Shown: positions 10,564 through 23,825, counted from the stretch's first letter. The stretch is DNA of 64,000 nucleotides from Hymenopellis radicata (GCA_015501595.1 JADNRX010000021.1:186001-250000); one strand, 5' to 3'. Numbers and translations are program-made. The notes: a model not told the origin generated them from the sequence alone.

Positions 10564-13500
10564 TTATCCACAGAATTCGAATGCAGGACATCCGATAGCG
10601 GTTCCATACCCACTGCCGCCGTCTACTCCAATGACGGCCAAAAGGGCCTGGAAGACACCGCCGAGACCCTCACCTGCGAGCAAACCAGCCTAGGGGAGGT
10701 CAGAAAAGTTAGCAAATGGCAGGAAAAAAAGACATACTCCAACAGCGAACATATACATGTCATAACCAGCCGGGTTGCGCTTCTTCCAGATGTAGTTGAA
10801 GATAGCGCCGACAGTCCTACGTCCCGATGATTAGTTGTAAACAAAATAGCGGCTCAAGGGCCACTTACATGGCAATGGGATAGTAGACTTGGGGCACAAC
10901 AAACCCAAGACCGACAGAGTTCTAGAGTATGGTCAATACGACAGAACTCTTCAGCATGATTGCAAGCATTACCCAGTTCGGCATATATATCCAATACTTT
11001 TTCGGAATCCAGAGGTGCTAAAATGGACGTGTTATGAGACCTCGAGTAGGTAGACTGTTGACGCACCTTGACAGCAACACATAACATAGCGAATATCGAC
11101 AGTCCGATCGCCGTGTATCCCGATGATGCAGGTACAGCTAAACACGTATTCAGTAGAAGCACTACACACAAATACGAGGACTTACGAAGTTTGGGAGCAG
11201 AAACAGCAACAGCAACAGCAGCCCACGCAGCTACGGACGGAGCTCCGTACGTGCAGACACCTAACTACGTTCAGAACGAGGTTCAGATCGACAAAGACGA
11301 ACGCACCGTCATCCGGCAGATACAGAATACAAGGAGTTGCTTTCGTGAACAGAATAAACAGTCCCGTGTTCAAAAAGACTGCAACAACGGAGCCGACCAA
11401 TTGAGCAATGAACTGGTTCTTCGGCTTCGCACCCAACAGATAACCAGTCTTCAGGTCGCCAGTCATGTCCGACGCCTGAGCAGCAGAACCGCCGGAAACG
11501 ACACCGGCGGAAAGATTGAAGGTTTGTGCCGCATTAAGCTGCATTCCTGCTCCTTTTCCAATTCCACCAAAGATGAGTTGAGATGCCTGATACTGCGTGA
11601 GCTAGAGTGTATTGTATCAAAGTGAGTATTATACCTTCGCAACGGTCGACACCGGATTGATGTCAGTCTGACCTGATGACTGGACGCCAATGAACGAGAA
11701 GATGAAACCGAGAATAAGCGCGAGAAGGGCCTCCCCGACGTTCATGTTGAATTTCGTGGCCAATATGGCGCAAGACATGACCGTACTGCAGAAGACACCA
11801 ATCGACCACCACGAAAACGGGATTCGGTCTTCCATGGGCGTCCGGTCCTCATCGTCGTCCGCAAGTTCAGTCCTGTTCTGGAACATTGTCTTGACCTTGT
11901 TGATATCAAAACTAACGTCGGAACGGTTGAATTTCATGCCTGGGTCGGGAAATGAGTCGCGGATTCAGGAGTGTCCCAGGACACTCACTTCGGACTGCAG
12001 GAATTAAACTGAACATGACATCTGCAAAGGAATACAGAAGCATCATCAAAACACCTGGCCATAGGAGCCAGTATCGAGGCGACGGGTGGTTCGAGTAGGC
12101 ATCCGGATCCTCGAACGAGAGACCCATGTACGACCAGATTTCAGGGAAAGTGTCCGGGTACGGCTGGGACCCGAAGGCGAGTCCGTTCTTGACGATGGAC
12201 GGAGCAACTGAAATGGATATAAGATCGCCAGCCAATATATAAGGTGTACTGCACTTACTGATACCCCAGGCAAGAACGGCACCACCGACTACGTGACATG
12301 TAAGCTGTTTGAAGGATATTCGTCATAAATCAGAACATACGGAAACTCAGACTGGCGTTGAGACCGCTAAGCATTCCGGCTCCAAAAAAGGCGGGAGTGA
12401 CTACACGCAAACCGTCAGGCCAGACAGAATGGAAGAGCAAGGACTTACATTCAATGTACCAACCATAGTTCTCGAGGGCGATAATACTCGTGAAGCCGAT
12501 GCGGGACAACGTCCAACCGATGTGCCAGTCATAGATCTAGCATTGGAGAAAGTTATGAATGTCAAAATGGAGGAGGGAGGAGAGAAGAGAGCGTACCATT
12601 CCAGGAGCATAACCAGTCATCACCTTGTATACGAATGTGATGGCAAACGAAATCATGAGGCCAAGCGACTTCTTTCTGGCCACTACTTCTCCGGTTCGTC
12701 CTTTATGGAGAGAGCGTATAGTGTAAGCCTGAACAGAACATTTAGCACGTTGTAACAAACATCCCACGTGAGAATTACCGTAGCCGCAGGGGTCGGAAAG
12801 ACAAGCTTTTGAAGGATGATGTAGTATCTACGGCCAAGTTGTTGAATTTGCATAAGACAATCTCTGATTTAATCACGAACCTGCGAAGAGGGATCACGAA
12901 GAAGACTGTCGTACGTGAGAAACGTGTTAGAGGACTCGTGTGACGCAACTCACCTCCAAAGAACCCAGCGCAAACTGTCAACGCCACAAGCCGGCCAAAA
13001 TCATCCTGTGGGAATTCGGACAAGAGATGCAAGCGATACATTGCCGGCATCGCACCCACAAAGAGAATACCCAGTCCGCCAGATGCTGTAGTATCAAGGA
13101 GTAACGTCATGCTACGGCAGAAGAACCAAACTTGAGAGAGACGAACCGGTAGCCGCACTGTAACGAGTCAGCAATCAGTCGCTCACAATTTTCAAGTGAA
13201 TATGAAGGGGCGTACCTTTGGACAGTACAATTCTCCTTCGGGCCGAAAGGACCGCCAAAGCAGCGTCCGAGAAGTCCTGACTCGGGGAGAGCCTTGGAGA
13301 TAGACTTCAAGATAGCATACCCAAAGATGGCACCGAAGAGCTGTGTATGCCGAGTACTCCGTCAGCAACTGTTGACAGGGGGAGTATAGATAAGAGACGC
13401 GCCTGGGGCCCAAATGTAAAACCAGTTTTCAAACCCAAGTAGATATTGGAGGCGCCGACTGGATGAAATTCAAGATCGCAGGATGAGGTTGGAGATGAAT

Positions 13501-13912
13501 GAAATACCAATAGCTCCGAGCAGGCAACCAACTACGAGGGCACTGAGTTTTGGATGCGAAGATAGTAAAGTGAGATAGGGAATGGCGAAGGAGGAGAGAA
13601 TATATGAGGACTGTTAGGGTCGGGTGACGTGCCGAATGCTGAACGACACTCACCGCACAGTAAGCTGGTGGGTCTCTTCTGGCTCGTAGGGGTCAACAGG
13701 GAAAGGCATGGAGCTGTCGAGACATATAAGCCCAAGGTCCAGCAGAAATGCCAGCGAAAGACGGACACATCGTGATCATCCATAAGCTCAAGGTCAAATT
13801 CAGCGCCTGTCTCGTCAGTACGACTGGTCGACTCGTGGAGAGCTCTCTTCTCCACATCTGATACGACAGAGGGCGCCTTCGCGGGGGGAACGGTGTCGAT
13901 GTCAGTAGACAT
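10564..13912 (-). CDS. Oligopeptide transporter, OPT family
   Basis: Proton-coupled plasma membrane importer of small peptides. Exons read leftward from ATG 13912-13910 (MSTDIDTVPPAKAPS) through an acidic N-terminus, FDLELMDDHDV, many membrane segments, WWSIGVFCSTVMSCAILATK, GFIFSFIGVQSSGQTDINPV, GVVSGGSAAQASDMTGDLKT and NQFIAQLVGSVVAVF, to the C-terminal GVDGGSGYGTAIGCPAFEFC and the stop at 10566-10564. The QASDMTGDLKTGYL stretch and the multi-spanning layout are typical of small-peptide OPT proteins. An in-frame ATG 39 bases upstream exists, but the later ATG fits the TATA box at 13965-13974. More than ten short introns interrupt it. No break was seen. The substrate cannot be told from the sequence. 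Confidence 0.9.
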
Positions 13913-13964
13913 GGTCGCTGTTGAAAGGCGAAGAGTCACAACCCCGTCCACACCTGCCCATCAG

Positions 13965-13974
13965 TTTAAATATA
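13965..13974 (-). promoter_or_regulatory. TATA box of the OPT transporter gene
   Basis: TATATTTAAA on the minus strand lies about 53 bases before the ATG at 13912, which places an expected start site near 13940 and supports that ATG over the one at 13951. Confidence 0.45.
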
Positions 13975-14159
13975 CTGGTAAAGACCCCGTTGAGCACACT
14001 TCCGTACCATGTGGAGCTTCGTTGCATACATGTTTGATTGATGGAACATAACGCGCCTTACATACTAAAATAGCGAAATTGAATAGGCTAAGCCTTTGTA
14101 CGGAAGAACGAACCTCGCGAAATGAGTCAGAAGATACTGGCAAGAAGGATTTGCGCATG

Positions 14160-15812
14160 CTACGACGGTTCTGACCCATCGTAGCCATTCCCTGGGCCCC
14201 AGCTCGGATTCCAGTACGGGTTGGGAGCACCATTGAAAGGATTTGCGTATCCCACATTTCCGAAGAACCGAGGATTGATATGAGGCTGCACCATATGCTG
14301 TTGTTGGAACTGCCAATTCGCGTAGTTTGGATTGAATTGGAAGTTCTCGTAACCCTGAGATATCTGCTCGTGGGATGAGGCCAAGTCGTCAGGGGTATGA
14401 TGTCCGTGATTCGATTCAGCATGCCCGCGAACCGTGATTTGACCCCGCCCTCGTCCGTCCCTTCCACTTCCCCGACCCCTGAGATCTCTGTATTGTGGCC
14501 TCCGAGCGCGGTCCGCGTGTTGACTTGATAAGGTGCGAGGTCGTACAGGAACCGGTGCACTCTGGAACGAGGTGGCAGATGGTTCGGCTCCAAAGTTGTC
14601 AGAATACGGATCATCATCGTAAGGAATTGGTGGTGGTCGAGATGGTAAATCGTCCATGCCATACGGGGCATCGTATACACTATTTGTTCCGAAAGCATCG
14701 GTGAGTGGACGTTCATTTAATGGTGTTCCAAATCTAGACGAACTGGACGCGACGGAGCCCTCGCGATTTCCGCGTCGGCTATGACAAGATAATCAAATAA
14801 TGTACTCGGTCACAACAAGGTGCTCACGACTGCTTTAGATTGCGTTTGAATTCAGCTTCGGCCTCGTCGTCAGAGAAGTCCAATTCATGGTCCGCAGGCT
14901 CTTCATCATAGACATTGCTTGCATCGCTTCCTCTCATACGATGAAGGTCTCGCAGAGCAATAAAATGACTTCGAGCTGGGACATGAAACACGGGACGACA
15001 GGGTTTGACCTTGTCGGCATCGATAGGATAAGATGTATTGAACTTTACTTGATAGTAGGGCTGGGCAGTTGGGCCAAAGGTTTCGTAGATCTGTCTATCA
15101 GTAAATCGGCGGGCATGGGCAGAACGCGAACGCGACGCACATATCCCAAGACTTTCCTGTCTTCAAACACGAGCAGAGTATCTGAGTCAAGGGCTTTTTG
15201 ACTTGATTCCAAACTAGACGAAGGTAGGCCTTTGATGATGACCACTTTTTCCAAAACGCTTGAGATTTCGCCGACTTGTTGGAGGATTTCGGAAGCTCCG
15301 ACCTCTTCTATATCTGGAATTGCGATATCGGAGTCGACAATCTCGTGTTGGGAGGTATAATAAGACTGGGAAGGCGCAGTTGGTCCGCGTTCGCCATCAT
15401 CGTCCAAATCGTTGTCAATTTGCTCCGTTTTGACGGGCAATTCATCTTCAGAGCTAGAATCCTCAGAGATATCAGAGTCCGACGCGGAGTCTTCAGGTGC
15501 TACGCTAATATTTGTGGGGTGAAAAGGACGAAAATAAGACTTGAAAACATACGGTTTTTCAATGCTCTCAGTCGGAGTCAAATTCGATGCAGTTTTTAAG
15601 GCAGCTTCGTCTTCGTTGCCCATCAAGACATCCACAATCTCGTCTTCACTTCCGTACTCGCTGCCAGAGCTGTCGATGTCGTCGTCGTCGTCAACATTCT
15701 GCGCAGCCGTCATCGTCGCTGTCGGCGGCTTGTGCACATCAATAACTCCAAGAAGGCTCTGGATGAGCAGCAAGTCTGCTGGCACGAGACTGGGCGCCGC
15801 GAAGGAGTCCAT
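14160..15812 (-). CDS. NAF1: H/ACA snoRNP assembly factor NAF1
   Basis: NAF1 binds the Cbf5 core during nuclear assembly of H/ACA ribonucleoproteins and is later replaced by Gar1. Three exons join cleanly: 15812-15141, 15090-14828 and 14778-14160. The N-terminus is acidic and Ser-rich (DDDDDIDSSGSEYGSEDEIV). The Gar1/Naf1 domain follows: IEEVGASEILQQVGEISSVL, VVIIKGLPSSS, LLVFEDRKVLGY, then after the intron IYETFGPTAQPYYQVKFNTS, YPIDADKVKPCRPVFHVP and SHFIALRDLHRMRGSDASNV. The C-terminus carries an RGRGSGRDGRGRG stretch and a Gln/Asn/Pro-rich tail, as in other NAF1 proteins. Its start codon is 46 bp from the divergent EF-Ts gene, so the two must share a promoter. Confidence 0.93.
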
Positions 15813-15858
15813 CGTCGTAAAATTTAAGACGCGGTGTGACGATCGGTAACGTCACGCG

Positions 15859-16851
15859 ATGCTCTTTCTCCGTCGATCACCCGCCTTTGCAGGCAGGCGA
15901 TGCCTAAAATTTTACTCAACGCCCGCCGCTGGAAAGACTAACATCCAGCTCGTCGCGGAACTGCGCAAGCTCACCAGTGCGCCCATTTTAAAAGCGCGTC
16001 AGGCGTTGACGGAGGCCAATGGCGACCTCCAGTCAGCCCTGAAATGGCTGGAGAAGGACATGGCAGAGTCGGGCGCGAAAAAGGCTGAAAAAGTCAAGGG
16101 ACGCGCTGCCAACGAGGGCCTTATTAGCCTTTCTGTCGCTTCCGGTGGACTCGGGTCGCGTACGGGAACTGGCAACGGCGCTGTTCGCGCTGCTATCATC
16201 GAGCTGAACTGCGAATCCGACTTTGTTGCACGGACAGACGACTTTGGCCGTCTAGCAAACAGTATCGCGCGTACGGTAGCCGAGTCTGCCAAAACTACTC
16301 CGACAGCATCCTTCACGTCACTTGTACTACCCGACATTCTCCAACTTCCACTTTTCGATTCCCAAAAGACAGTAGAGGCTTCCATACTCGACATCATTGC
16401 GCGTATTGGCGAAAACATATCGTTGCGCCGCGCCACCGCCGTATCATACACTCCCGACCCCGCGTTGACCGGTGAAGCTACTCGCGTCGGCTGCTATGCT
16501 CACAACGCATCACCGGAATTCCCACTGCAAGGGAAAATCGCCGCCATATCCCGCATCTCTCTGCGTTCTCCAAAACTCGGAGAGAACCTCTCAAACCCCA
16601 AATTCGTCGAGGATTTGGAACGTTTGGACTACGCTGTAGCCCGCCAAGTAGTTGGCTTCAATCCCACTGCCGTCGGTGATGCTACAAGCTCTGATGAAAT
16701 GCACTTGTATGCACAGCCGTTTATGATGTACGGAGGCCCCGAGGCCTCCATGCTCGTGCGCGATGTCCTTGCTGAATGGCGGGAAAAGTGGGAATTGCAG
16801 GCTTGCGATGTTGATGGGTTCGTAAGGTGGCAAGTCGGAGAGGAATTATAA
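15859..16851 (+). CDS. TSF1: Mitochondrial translation elongation factor Ts
   Basis: EF-Ts regenerates EF-Tu-GTP by nucleotide exchange in mitochondrial protein synthesis. It is an intronless 330-codon ORF with a basic presequence (MLFLRRSPAFAGRRCLKFYS), the N-terminal UBA-like segment LVAELRKLTSAPILKARQAL with EANGDLQSALKWLEKD, and the dimerisation-domain phrase VRAAIIELNCESDFVARTDD. The length fits mitochondrial EF-Ts. It is transcribed divergently from NAF1 across 46 bp. No anomalies were seen. Confidence 0.93.
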   Translation: MLFLRRSPAFAGRRCLKFYSTPAAGKTNIQLVAELRKLTSAPILKARQALTEANGDLQSALKWLEKDMAESGAKKAEKVKGRAANEGLISLSVASGGLGSRTGTGNGAVRAAIIELNCESDFVARTDDFGRLANSIARTVAESAKTTPTASFTSLVLPDILQLPLFDSQKTVEASILDIIARIGENISLRRATAVSYTPDPALTGEATRVGCYAHNASPEFPLQGKIAAISRISLRSPKLGENLSNPKFVEDLERLDYAVARQVVGFNPTAVGDATSSDEMHLYAQPFMMYGGPEASMLVRDVLAEWREKWELQACDVDGFVRWQVGEEL

Positions 16852-17955
16852 TGCGAAAGTATGCATCGGAGTCACTCCGTTAGATGTCTCCCAGCAGAAG
16901 TACAACTAATCACTATTAATACGACTCCACTCCGTATGTCATGATGTGCGAGCCTTCAGTACAGTTGCGTCGTTTGTACCAAGTCGAGCTTCAAGCTGAC
17001 AACCTCGCAACCGAGTTAACTTCTAAGACGGTTTGGCCTCGCATTTGAGTTCATCATGGGCATTGGAAGCATTACTTGGACGTACTTGTTTTAGGCCTAC
17101 CCACAACCTACATGTCCCCCGTTGAAATTGTTCCGTTCAGTGTCTAAGAATGAGGAAATGTAGGGCTGCCATTTACTCGCGCTAGGGAGATGCTATCAGC
17201 CTTTCACAACGAGATCCCAAGCAGAACGGGGGGTCCTAGACCATCGGCGATCGCGATTCGCGACAATGCAGCAGCGGACGCCGGACGGCCCGGAATGTAG
17301 ACTCTAATTTCTAGAAACTAAAATGCGCCACAGTGCAATGATGCATCACGTGACACGCCATGAACAAAACCAAAAGATATTGGCTCGATGACGTTGCCTG
17401 TGGGTCGCTATCGATAGCGATAGCGATGTTTCCATAAGTAGATAGTTCCCACGCCTTATCGTGCCGCTATGCCGGCATCGATTGTGTCGCGACGAGTTCA
17501 TCGTTGTCTTTCTACCACGACGAAGCACTGATAATATTATTCGTCTTCCAGCGCGTCATTTGAGTCCTCCATTGATATGTTCATATTCTCTTTTTTTCCC
17601 TTCTGAAATCACGTTTTCGTCGCGGATTACGTCCTTTTCCCTTACTCTTGACACATTCGACATGGCGACTACGCGTTGCAGCGCGCAAAATACGCGGTAA
17701 ACGTGCGACAAGCTCATTACTTGACTTTAGATTTGTAGGACTTCTTTCTTTGTCCCCTTGTTGCCTACTGACTCAACCTTGACAGTTCTAGGTTGTTTGC
17801 ATCCTGACTTGCGTGGCCGTATCTGGCTCGCGTCACACAGCTTGCGGGTGCAAATTCTGCGACCCTCTATACTTTCTGTGCTACGCCTTCGCTTGCGCTT
17901 CTGACGGCGACTCGTTCTCTTGAATCTCTTCCCCGCCACAGTTTAATTTACCGGT
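16852..17955. other. Intergenic, no gene recognised
   Basis: It contains short ORFs only. Visible words include an E-box-like CACGTG at 17347-17352 and a small TATCGATAGCGATAGCGAT palindromic run near 17410. The right half may hold the lost promoter of the relic that follows, including a possible MATTRCSAQNTR first exon at 17661. Confidence 0.4.
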
Positions 17956-20900
17956 TATGGACTCTGTAGTCGATACCGAGCACCCCGTGGATCGTGACGG
18001 GGCCTCAGTCGATGTTCTGAATATGCTGACGACGAATACGAGTCAGATGGGGAGATATCCAGCAGTTTTGAACCTCCCAAGACCCACTCTCTTTGAATGG
18101 TAAGTGTATGTGTTATGTAATCTTGTCTCGAGGCCTTACTCTTTCTGCTCCAGCTCCACAGCAACTCACTCGCACGAGAGCCTACAAGACCAGGTTCCAA
18201 AGCGGAGACGCGGCCGCCCACCAAAGCCCAAGCCATTGGAACCGATTGTCAAGCGCCCACGAGGACGCCCGCGGAAACATTCGCCTGCCTCACAGGCTAC
18301 AGGCAACGCACTTCTTCCAAAACGTTCTCGCGGCCGCCCGCGGAAAGTTCAGCCTCAAACAAACGAGTCTGAAGGACCGTCGGTACCCAAACGAGGGCGT
18401 GGTCGCCCGCGTAAATATCCTCGTGGTGAAACACCTCCGCGAGTTTCGCAGACGAGGCGTCGTGAGGCTCTTACTAGAACGGAAATTTCTCTGTCAACAA
18501 CTGTGAGTCTCGTAGTTAAATATCTACATATCCTTTACATCTGATTGCCTTAACAGACAATCCCCGGCGTCAACGTCAATTGTCGTTTAGCACCCGTCTT
18601 CGCTGCGGAGCACACCCGGCCGTGCCAGCAATGGCTTCAACTGCATCTTCTTTCGTCCCTCCTTCCACACATCAACCCGAAGTTGAAGAGTATATCATTC
18701 CCAATGCCAATCCTGCTTCACGTGTTGATCGAGCTCCGAGTGAGGATAACGAAGAGGACGACGACGGTGGAGAAGAGGTCGACGACCCCGATGATGCCAG
18801 TCTTCCACCTGTGGGTGATGAGGATGATGATCGCCCCTCATCGTTAGGCGCCGCCCGCCCCCGCCATGGCTGATGGAGCTTTTTGAGGCTCACATGACAG
18901 TCATCCGAGGCGCGTCAAAAGAGAGAGGAGCAGGCACTGCGAGGCGCTCTATTTACGATCAGACACAATCCTTCTGGCTGCCTCGTCGTTCTGACAATCC
19001 TTTCTTCCTCCTTCGGGTACCCATTATCACTCCATGGCTCATCTACAATCCACGCTTCTTCTATTGGGATCCGCTCCTCCTTGTTGACCGAATTGCTTGC
19101 CCATGCATAACCGGCGCCTCTCATGGCCAGTATCGGCATGCTACACCATGTACGGGACGCCTGACCCGTCACGGTTACTGGAAGCGCCCGCGACGTATTG
19201 TTGATCTCGAGGACTGTTTTTGGCTTATTGGTGTCCGCTATCTGTGTAACGAATGCAACGCGACATTTCAGAGCTGGGATCAACGAGTGCGAGAGAAGTT
19301 ACCCGGACATCTTGCGGTTGAATTCCCCGCTCATCTCACGCACCGCAGTGGCATGTCTGCTGCTGTATTTGCGTTGCTACGGTGCTGCTTTCAGAACCGG
19401 ATGGGCGCCCAACAATTCTCGAAATGTCTTCGCATTCTTCACAAGCGTCATTATGAGATGCTTGAGGTGCAATACTATGAGGCTATCCTCGATCGCGCCG
19501 CCCAGGGCCAGCATTTCGGACAGACATCATTTGAACCATTCCCCGCTTACAACGACAAGACTGAACGCGGCTTCACACTGTCCTACCATCGTCGCATTGG
19601 TGCCGCGATGCATATGATAACTTCATAGAGATGCACGAGCCGGAATTTCAGCAGCATACTTCACTTATCAGTCTACGCATTGCCGCACTCGATCATGCTT
19701 TCAAGGTCAGTTTCTCTATTCGATCTATAATGCAGCACTAAATTCAGTATTATAGACCATGAAACACGGCGCGAAGATTGACGGCCAAACTGTACATGAG
19801 GGCACACTCACGATCACAAACGAGCTTGGCCAAATACGGTGTGTGCCCTTGTTGCTACGAAAGCGCGCGCTCAGTTTGAGGATGCAGTCGTTAAGGTCAA
19901 CAGATCGCTGGAGAGATATGGCCTGTGCAAGCCAGAAGCTGCCTTCACCGACAACCTGCAGACAAAGCCTTTTTGAGGGATTGTTTCCAAGTTTGCGGCG
20001 AATATCAATCCCATTGGACCTCACAGCGACCTCCCCCTTGCGAAACTTCCCGAAACTGCTACTATCCATGTTTGTTCAACCGCCGAGCAGATCAATGAGG
20101 CCGTTCTAGCTCTCATTGACTCGACCACGTCGCCCGACATCAGAGATGCGGCCTCCGCATCTGAGGCAGAATTTTAACTGTTGGGTTGGATACCGAGTGG
20201 AATGTGGATATAGATGCACGCCGCCAACAGTTACCCGATCCTCGTCGAACTGCTATACTACAGTTGGCGCATGGAGAGCGGGTCTGGATCTTCCAGTTGA
20301 CAGACCATTTATCTGAAGGCCACCTTCCTATTCAGCTCAAAGCGCTCTTGATAAACCCACAGGTTCATAAAGTGGGCCGTAATGTGGCGCAGGACCTTAG
20401 AGCACTGCAGGAGGAGAGCTGTTCTTCCGAGGACTTTGTCGGAGATATTGATATTGCTCACGTTGCGAAGGAGAAGGGTCTGGTGAAGAGCTCACGGCTG
20501 GGCCTAGCGGCACTCTGTGCAGAGGTTCTCAAGCTTCAGCTTGACAAGGATAACACCATCCGAGTCAGTCCTGACTGGAGTCGAGCAGATCTGTCCTCGA
20601 ATCAAATACGATACGCTGCACTTGATGCATGGATCCCGTTAGAGATCTACAAGTGCCTGCAATCCATCCACGTTCCATCCCCTTTAGTCGAGTTTCTTCC
20701 ACGAACGGAAATCTTTCTTTACCAAGATGACCGTACAACAATTCTCGCGAAGGGTATTATTGCCGATGATTACGGGACATTGATGCCTTCGATGGTATCA
20801 ACATTAGTCCCAGTCGGTCCTCATCACTGTCCAGCCGTGTTTTTGTTCCTGGTGCTATTATCACCACTCACCGACGAATGGAGCTTTCACAGTTCGGAAC

Positions 20901-23106
20901 GGTTCCCTTTGCAATTGTTGCGCTCAAGTCCCGGCTACGAACATACATCCCAAACTTCATTTCTGAAGACAACTCCGATTCAAACATGAAATACCGAACC
21001 TGAGGCGAGTCATTCTGCCGAAGCTGCAGTAGGCGGTCTGGATGATGCTGAGGACGACGAGGAATCTGCTAGCGTATTTGAACGCATCAGTATCGATTAT
21101 GAAACTGATCCTGCTCTCCTACGCAATCAGACTGGAGAGAGCGACACTCCGTACGCTTCTCCGGATCCTCCTATCTCGCAGTTCAGTATTGATCGGGAAG
21201 CTGCAGCCATCTGCGCGCAGATTCTCCGTGACGTACAGCAAACGGACTGGCCCGTGGATGTTCGTAGTCGCGTCCTGAAAGATATATTTCATGTTTTCCA
21301 AATGATCTGGATACCAAAGTCTCACCCTCTGCGCGCCGTCTTCGCTCGTACTTTACGAGATGCGATCTTCCTTCCTGATAAGGATGACAAACGACGCTTG
21401 ATCTCATGGCTTGCACGACAGAATCCTCCGATGACCTGGGATGAATGCTGTATATTCAAGCCCACACTGATCAAGCACCACTGTAAAATGTCTGTACCAC
21501 CTGCCGAGGTCCTTTATCCTGTCGTATCAAAGGTAATCGAGACCTATGGACCGCTCAAGGATACTCAAGGAACTCCACTATTTGGTAAGGCTACCTGGAA
21601 CTCAGTGAAGAACATTTTGGAGTATGTACGACGTGGGTATATCTCTGATCCTCCGGGCGTTGCACTCTATATCCAGCTCGGGATCGCCGAGAATGGATTA
21701 CCTCTCTATCGCTGCTGTAGAGGAACGAACTATACCGAGGGTGGAGTTCATCGCACCATGCATGCAGTTATGCCTATCAACGGTGTCTCTCCACGCCATA
21801 TGAACAACCGGCTTCTGGATTACATCTATGGGCATAATGTTGATGTAAGTGTTTCGCATTACAACCTTACCAGTGCGTCTGACAGTATCCAGGTCGGGAC
21901 ATACAACTCTACGGGTCACCGATATTCAGGTCACTATGACCTGTGGCTTACAAACAAGCGCCAGAGGATCATCAACTCAGAACAACTTCGACTCTTAGTT
22001 CCATCCGCCAGAGTAGTCACTGGTTGGGTGAACGGAGATCTGTATCATCAAACCGACGAGGTTTCTGGAATCCTACCAGTCCCCGACAGTGTTCGAATTG
22101 AGGCCGATATGCTCTCATACAGTGATGCACTTCCTCCGAAGCGACATGCCTACCTTGCCAAGAAACAGGGTACTCGCTTTCCAGTCATTACCATTGTCGG
22201 AGCCGCCGAGCGTCGGTTATACTCCAACCTGATGCGTGACGACCAGTCGTTCGCAGGACCGAATGGCCCAGTTTGGCGCGACGCAGTTAAGCGATGGAAT
22301 CGAGAAGCAAATGGAGAAACAATCTTCTATAAGGTACGTATCTTCGTCAATATCAATACTACATCTCTGATACACGATGACAGCTGATCGAACATCTGCA
22401 AAAATCCCATAAGAAATGGCTACAAAATGCGAATATCAAACATACCAAAATGATAACCCACAATGCTCGGAAGGCTGTCGATGATCTGGTTCGCAGTCAA
22501 GATGCCAGAACGGAAAAAGCGCCACCTGTGCCTCAGATATCCACGCCGAGCTATACTGCCCCAACGACAGGCGAAAATGAGCAAGACAACGAGGACAACA
22601 CGACATCTCACGTCATCTTGCCCTCTCAAATCCCGTCCGACAGCAATGAAGCCGAGGTTCGTTCCACGGCTGGACAGAAGAGGAAACGCGCACAATCGAC
22701 AAGATCGCGCAAACGACAGGAACCTATTCCCGAAGCTTCCAGCATTCAGCAATCTTCCTCTCAAATTCAAGCCTCGACAGACCAAGGCTTGACAGACGGG
22801 ACACCAGATCGTGCATCCGCAGATACACAGCAAGGAAGTCGAGTCAGAAGTCGACGGATGTGCGGGAAATGTGGTCGAGGTCAAGAATGTAATGGGAGTG
22901 GCGGAAGGAAAAACTGCACCGGCGCGTGTCGCCACTGTGGTAAAACAGCATGCCAGGGACCTCCGCGAGGCACAATGTCAGCGTGCCCTACGTTGCAAGC
23001 TATAGGGGTGAAGACAGCGCGTCAGATTCGCGACTGGCAGAATGGTGCAGGGATGGCTGATGGAATCCAGAGAGTAGAAGGAGAAGTGCACGAAGAAAGG
23101 ACGTAG
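17956..23106 (+). pseudogene. Decayed large gene: AT-hooks, Cys/His domain, DEDD 3'-5' exonuclease, Cys-rich tail
   Basis: In order: four AT-hooks between 18190 and 18430 (KRRRGRPPK, RPRGRPRK, RSRGRPRK, RGRGRPRK); an acidic linker; a domain at 18850-19750 with PPPPWLMELFEAHM, CPCITG, PCTGRLTRHGYWKRPRRI, LIGVRYLCNEC and FPAHLTHRSGMSA; a WRN-like 3'-5' exonuclease at 20174-20690 (VGLDTEWNVDID, KVGRNVAQDLRAL, YAALDAWIPLEIY); a long C-terminal region at 21000-22340; and a Cys-rich tail at 22857-22965 (CGKCGRGQECNGSGGRKNC). I recall this layout as a protein family expanded in basidiomycetes (Pfam DUF6729-like plus exonuclease); the name is tentative. The frame changes at least five times (near 19612, 19850, 19970, 20172, 20785) with in-frame stops at 19626, 19974 and 20175, while introns (for example 22335-22383) still look normal. 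No terminal repeats were found around it. The exonuclease motif residues are still present. Confidence 0.65.
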
Positions 23107-23825
23107 TTTTCTGTGTACAGTCTGAGAACAATGTCAGTCAGATGTAATCATGTAATGGAACAGGACATCCAGTAAACGCACCTGTAACAAGTCCACCGCA
23201 ATCCATAGAAGAGAAATACTCAATTACCATCTCCAACAACCCCATCTACTTCTCAGACATCTCTTCACTCCTCGATGTGCCTTCCCTCTGATCTATCATT
23301 CAGATTCCGGTCATCGAGGCAAAGCACATTTCAACGAATGTGGTGGATCCGGGGACGAGCGGCTTCGTGGACTCGAGTGATTTATTGTGAGAGAAAGGGT
23401 GCAGGTCATGGCGCGTCGAGATCAAGGAATCGCGGAAACAGAGCGACGAAGCGAACGTGCAAGTCATTGGTAGCGATCATGTTCGCGAATTGAAACTCCG
23501 ATGATGAGCAGATACATAGCGATCTCATTTTCCTTAAATCACAATCTTGTTGAATGGCAATGAGAATTTATTTCTGTCATCTCTGACTCATTTTGGATCT
23601 GCGATAAAATTTTGAGGGAGATAGAGGGTGAGGAAATAATGCAATAAATGGTATCGCTATGTCTTCAGCACCATCCTGCCGATCTGCCGATCAGCAGCCT
23701 TCCGACCGAGTTCCGACGGACTTTATCGCCGACTCATTTCTCGTCCTCTGACTCTCTCAAACACGCGAATCGAGAAGCAGCATCGTCGTCTGAGGTGGGT
23801 AACATAGATAACTGGTGTCTCTTTC
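23107..23825. other. Intergenic, no gene recognised
   Basis: This is the 3' flank of the relic. Short ORFs only; no RNA gene or repeat was recognised. Confidence 0.4.

Noticed and set aside
13961..14716. A 251-codon minus-strand ORF overlapping the end of NAF1
   Set aside because: It is in a different frame from the NAF1 exon that joins to the Gar1/Naf1 domain, and it matches no known family.
17956..23106. The AT-hook/exonuclease relic as a complete DNA transposon
   Set aside because: I looked for inverted ends and target duplications around 17.2-18.0 kb and 23.1-23.6 kb and found none.
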